Origin: an uncultured Pelagibacteraceae bacterium | Lineage (GTDB): Bacteria; Pseudomonadota; Alphaproteobacteria; Pelagibacterales; Pelagibacteraceae | NCBI GenBank assembly: GCA_902555435.1 | Contig: CACDRL010000003.1 | Location: 1-64,000 of the forward strand | Length of the DNA: 64,000 bases | Direction of reading: 5' to 3' | Shown here: positions 63,264 through 64,000 of the stretch, piece by piece | How positions within the stretch are numbered: position 1 is the first letter of the stretch | How the letters are laid out: each line of letters begins with the position of its first letter | The notes under the pieces: generated by a model | Databases searched by the model: none | Seen by the model: the letters and a program-made list of their open reading frames with translations, nothing else | Told to the model about the DNA's origin: nothing | Made by a program: the position numbers and the translations under genes

Positions 63264-64000
63264 TTAAATTATTTCATCTTTAATTGTGTTAGATAAAACA
63301 CCAATTTGTGTCACTTCCACCTCAACTTTGTCTCCTGGTTTCATAAAAATTGGTGGGTTTCTTTTAAAACCAACACCACCTGGTGTTCCAGTAACTAAGA
63401 CATCGCCTGCTCTCCAAGCCATAGCTTTTGAAACGTATGAAATTAAAATAGGTATATCAAAAATAAGTTGGCTAAGTTTTGCGTTTTGCATCACTTGACC
63501 ATTTAATCTTGTTTCAAGGGTAAGCTCTTTGTAATCTTTAATATCTTCTGCAAGCACCATATGTGGTCCAAAGCTTCCTGTCTTTTCAAAATTTTTTCCC
63601 ATTCCAAATTGTCTAGTATGTCTCTGCCAATCTCTAATTGTACTTTCATTATAACAAGAATAACCAACTATATGTTTTAAAGCATCTTCAGGTTTTATAT
63701 GTTTGCCAGCTTCACCCATAATTACAGCCATCTCTCCCTCAAAGTCTAAATTATCAGAGGCAATTGGTCTTTGTATTGATTGTAAATGTGCAGTTTGACT
63801 TTCAGGGAAACGATGAAAAATTACAGGATTTTCTTCTACTGTTCGATTGGTTTCCTTAACATGTTCACTATAATTCAAACCAACACAAATAATTTTTCCA
63901 GGATTTGGTATTAGTGGCAAATACTCAATATCGTTAACGCTCAAATCGCCAGGATTTGCAGTAGCATATTTTTTTGCATCGGAAATACCTTTTTTTAAAA
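63264..64000 (-). CDS. Fumarylacetoacetate hydrolase (FAH) family protein, 5' end outside the window
   Basis: The frame runs past the right edge, so the TTG at 63944 is not a needed start. The visible part has IPNPGKIICVGLNYSEHVKE, LDFEGEMAVIMGEAGK (metal glutamates) and GDVLVTGTPGGVGFKRNPP, typical of FAH-fold hydrolases and decarboxylases of ring-cleavage products. It precedes the TRAP gene by 51 bp. It probably acts on the product of the extradiol dioxygenase or a later intermediate. Confidence 0.88.
   Translation of the reverse strand, partial: LKKGISDAKKYATANPGDLSVNDIEYLPLIPNPGKIICVGLNYSEHVKETNRTVEENPVIFHRFPESQTAHLQSIQRPIASDNLDFEGEMAVIMGEAGKHIKPEDALKHIVGYSCYNESTIRDWQRHTRQFGMGKNFEKTGSFGPHMVLAEDIKDYKELTLETRLNGQVMQNAKLSQLIFDIPILISYVSKAMAWRAGDVLVTGTPGGVGFKRNPPIFMKPGDKVEVEVTQIGVLSNTIKDEII

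Noticed and set aside
63942-63944. TTG as start of the FAH-family gene
   Set aside because: The frame stays open to the window edge and continues as plausible protein, so the true start lies outside.
1-64000. tRNA, rRNA or tmRNA genes
   Set aside because: I scanned the intergenic gaps, all under about 300 bp, and saw no cloverleaf with a GTTC-type T-arm and no rRNA-like sequence.

Overview
The window looks like a piece of a SAR11 (Pelagibacterales, Alphaproteobacteria) genome. The DNA is very AT-rich, and genes are packed with gaps of a few bases or with TAATG and 4-11 bp overlaps. Proteins are short and lysine/asparagine-rich. The gene content fits a streamlined marine heterotroph: TRAP transporters, a tandem glycine riboswitch on gcvT, EamA exporters, FAD oxidoreductases of the DAO family, and very few regulators. 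This assignment rests on style and content; no rRNA or other marker could be compared.

Layout. (1) 1-4067: start of a DhaK-type kinase, then an accessory island. The island has a BcgI-like restriction-modification pair (nuclease-methyltransferase fusion plus two-TRD specificity subunit), an unknown divergent gene, and duplicated flanking sequence that includes a broken copy of a small gene. (2) 4060-8362: threonine aldolase, amidinotransferase, creatinase and an EamA transporter, which is a guanidino/creatine unit. (3) 8412-16468: molybdenum cofactor genes (moeA, mobA), a NifU-like protein, an HPP membrane protein, fdhD and a two-gene NAD-dependent formate dehydrogenase. (4) 16474-20984: SelO, an AsmA-like protein, a DAO-family oxidase, TspO and an SDR. 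(5) 20985-29228: a lipid-modification cluster (DUF3833, CFA-type methyltransferase, DUF1365, amine-oxidase-like flavoprotein) directly behind gcvT-gcvH-gcvP, which is led by a tandem glycine riboswitch. (6) 29263-35839: EamA transporter, 5-oxoprolinase pxpBC/pxpA, a TPR protein and a TRAP transporter. (7) 35951-43864: TerC-like protein, then a long leftward run panB, gloA, guaA, TPR, guaB (lacking CBS domains), rlmE, a GT8-like gene, pssA and a frameshifted psd. (8) 43941-52160: icd, alaS, recA, a TolC-like protein, glycerate kinase, a GFA protein and a VOC protein. (9) 52319-53999: umuDC. (10) 54011-58844: complete urease operon ureDABCEFG. (11) 58912-64000: BKACE-type enzyme, FAD aromatic hydroxylase, extradiol dioxygenase, a TRAP binding protein and an FAH-family hydrolase, which suggest uptake and ring cleavage of an aromatic compound.

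How parts may work together. Creatinase yields sarcosine and urea. The urease could use the urea, a DAO-family oxidase could demethylate sarcosine or a similar amine, and the glycine cleavage system could consume the glycine. Formate or formaldehyde from one-carbon turnover could feed the formate dehydrogenase. These links are inferred from co-occurrence.

The most notable sequence-level observations are: the repeat-bounded R-M island; a perfect 12-base complement between the riboswitch inter-aptamer linker and the gcvT start region; a psd frameshift in an A8 run; a CBS-less IMP dehydrogenase; a shared SOS-like motif upstream of recA and umuD; and terminator-like hairpins after both TRAP dctP genes.
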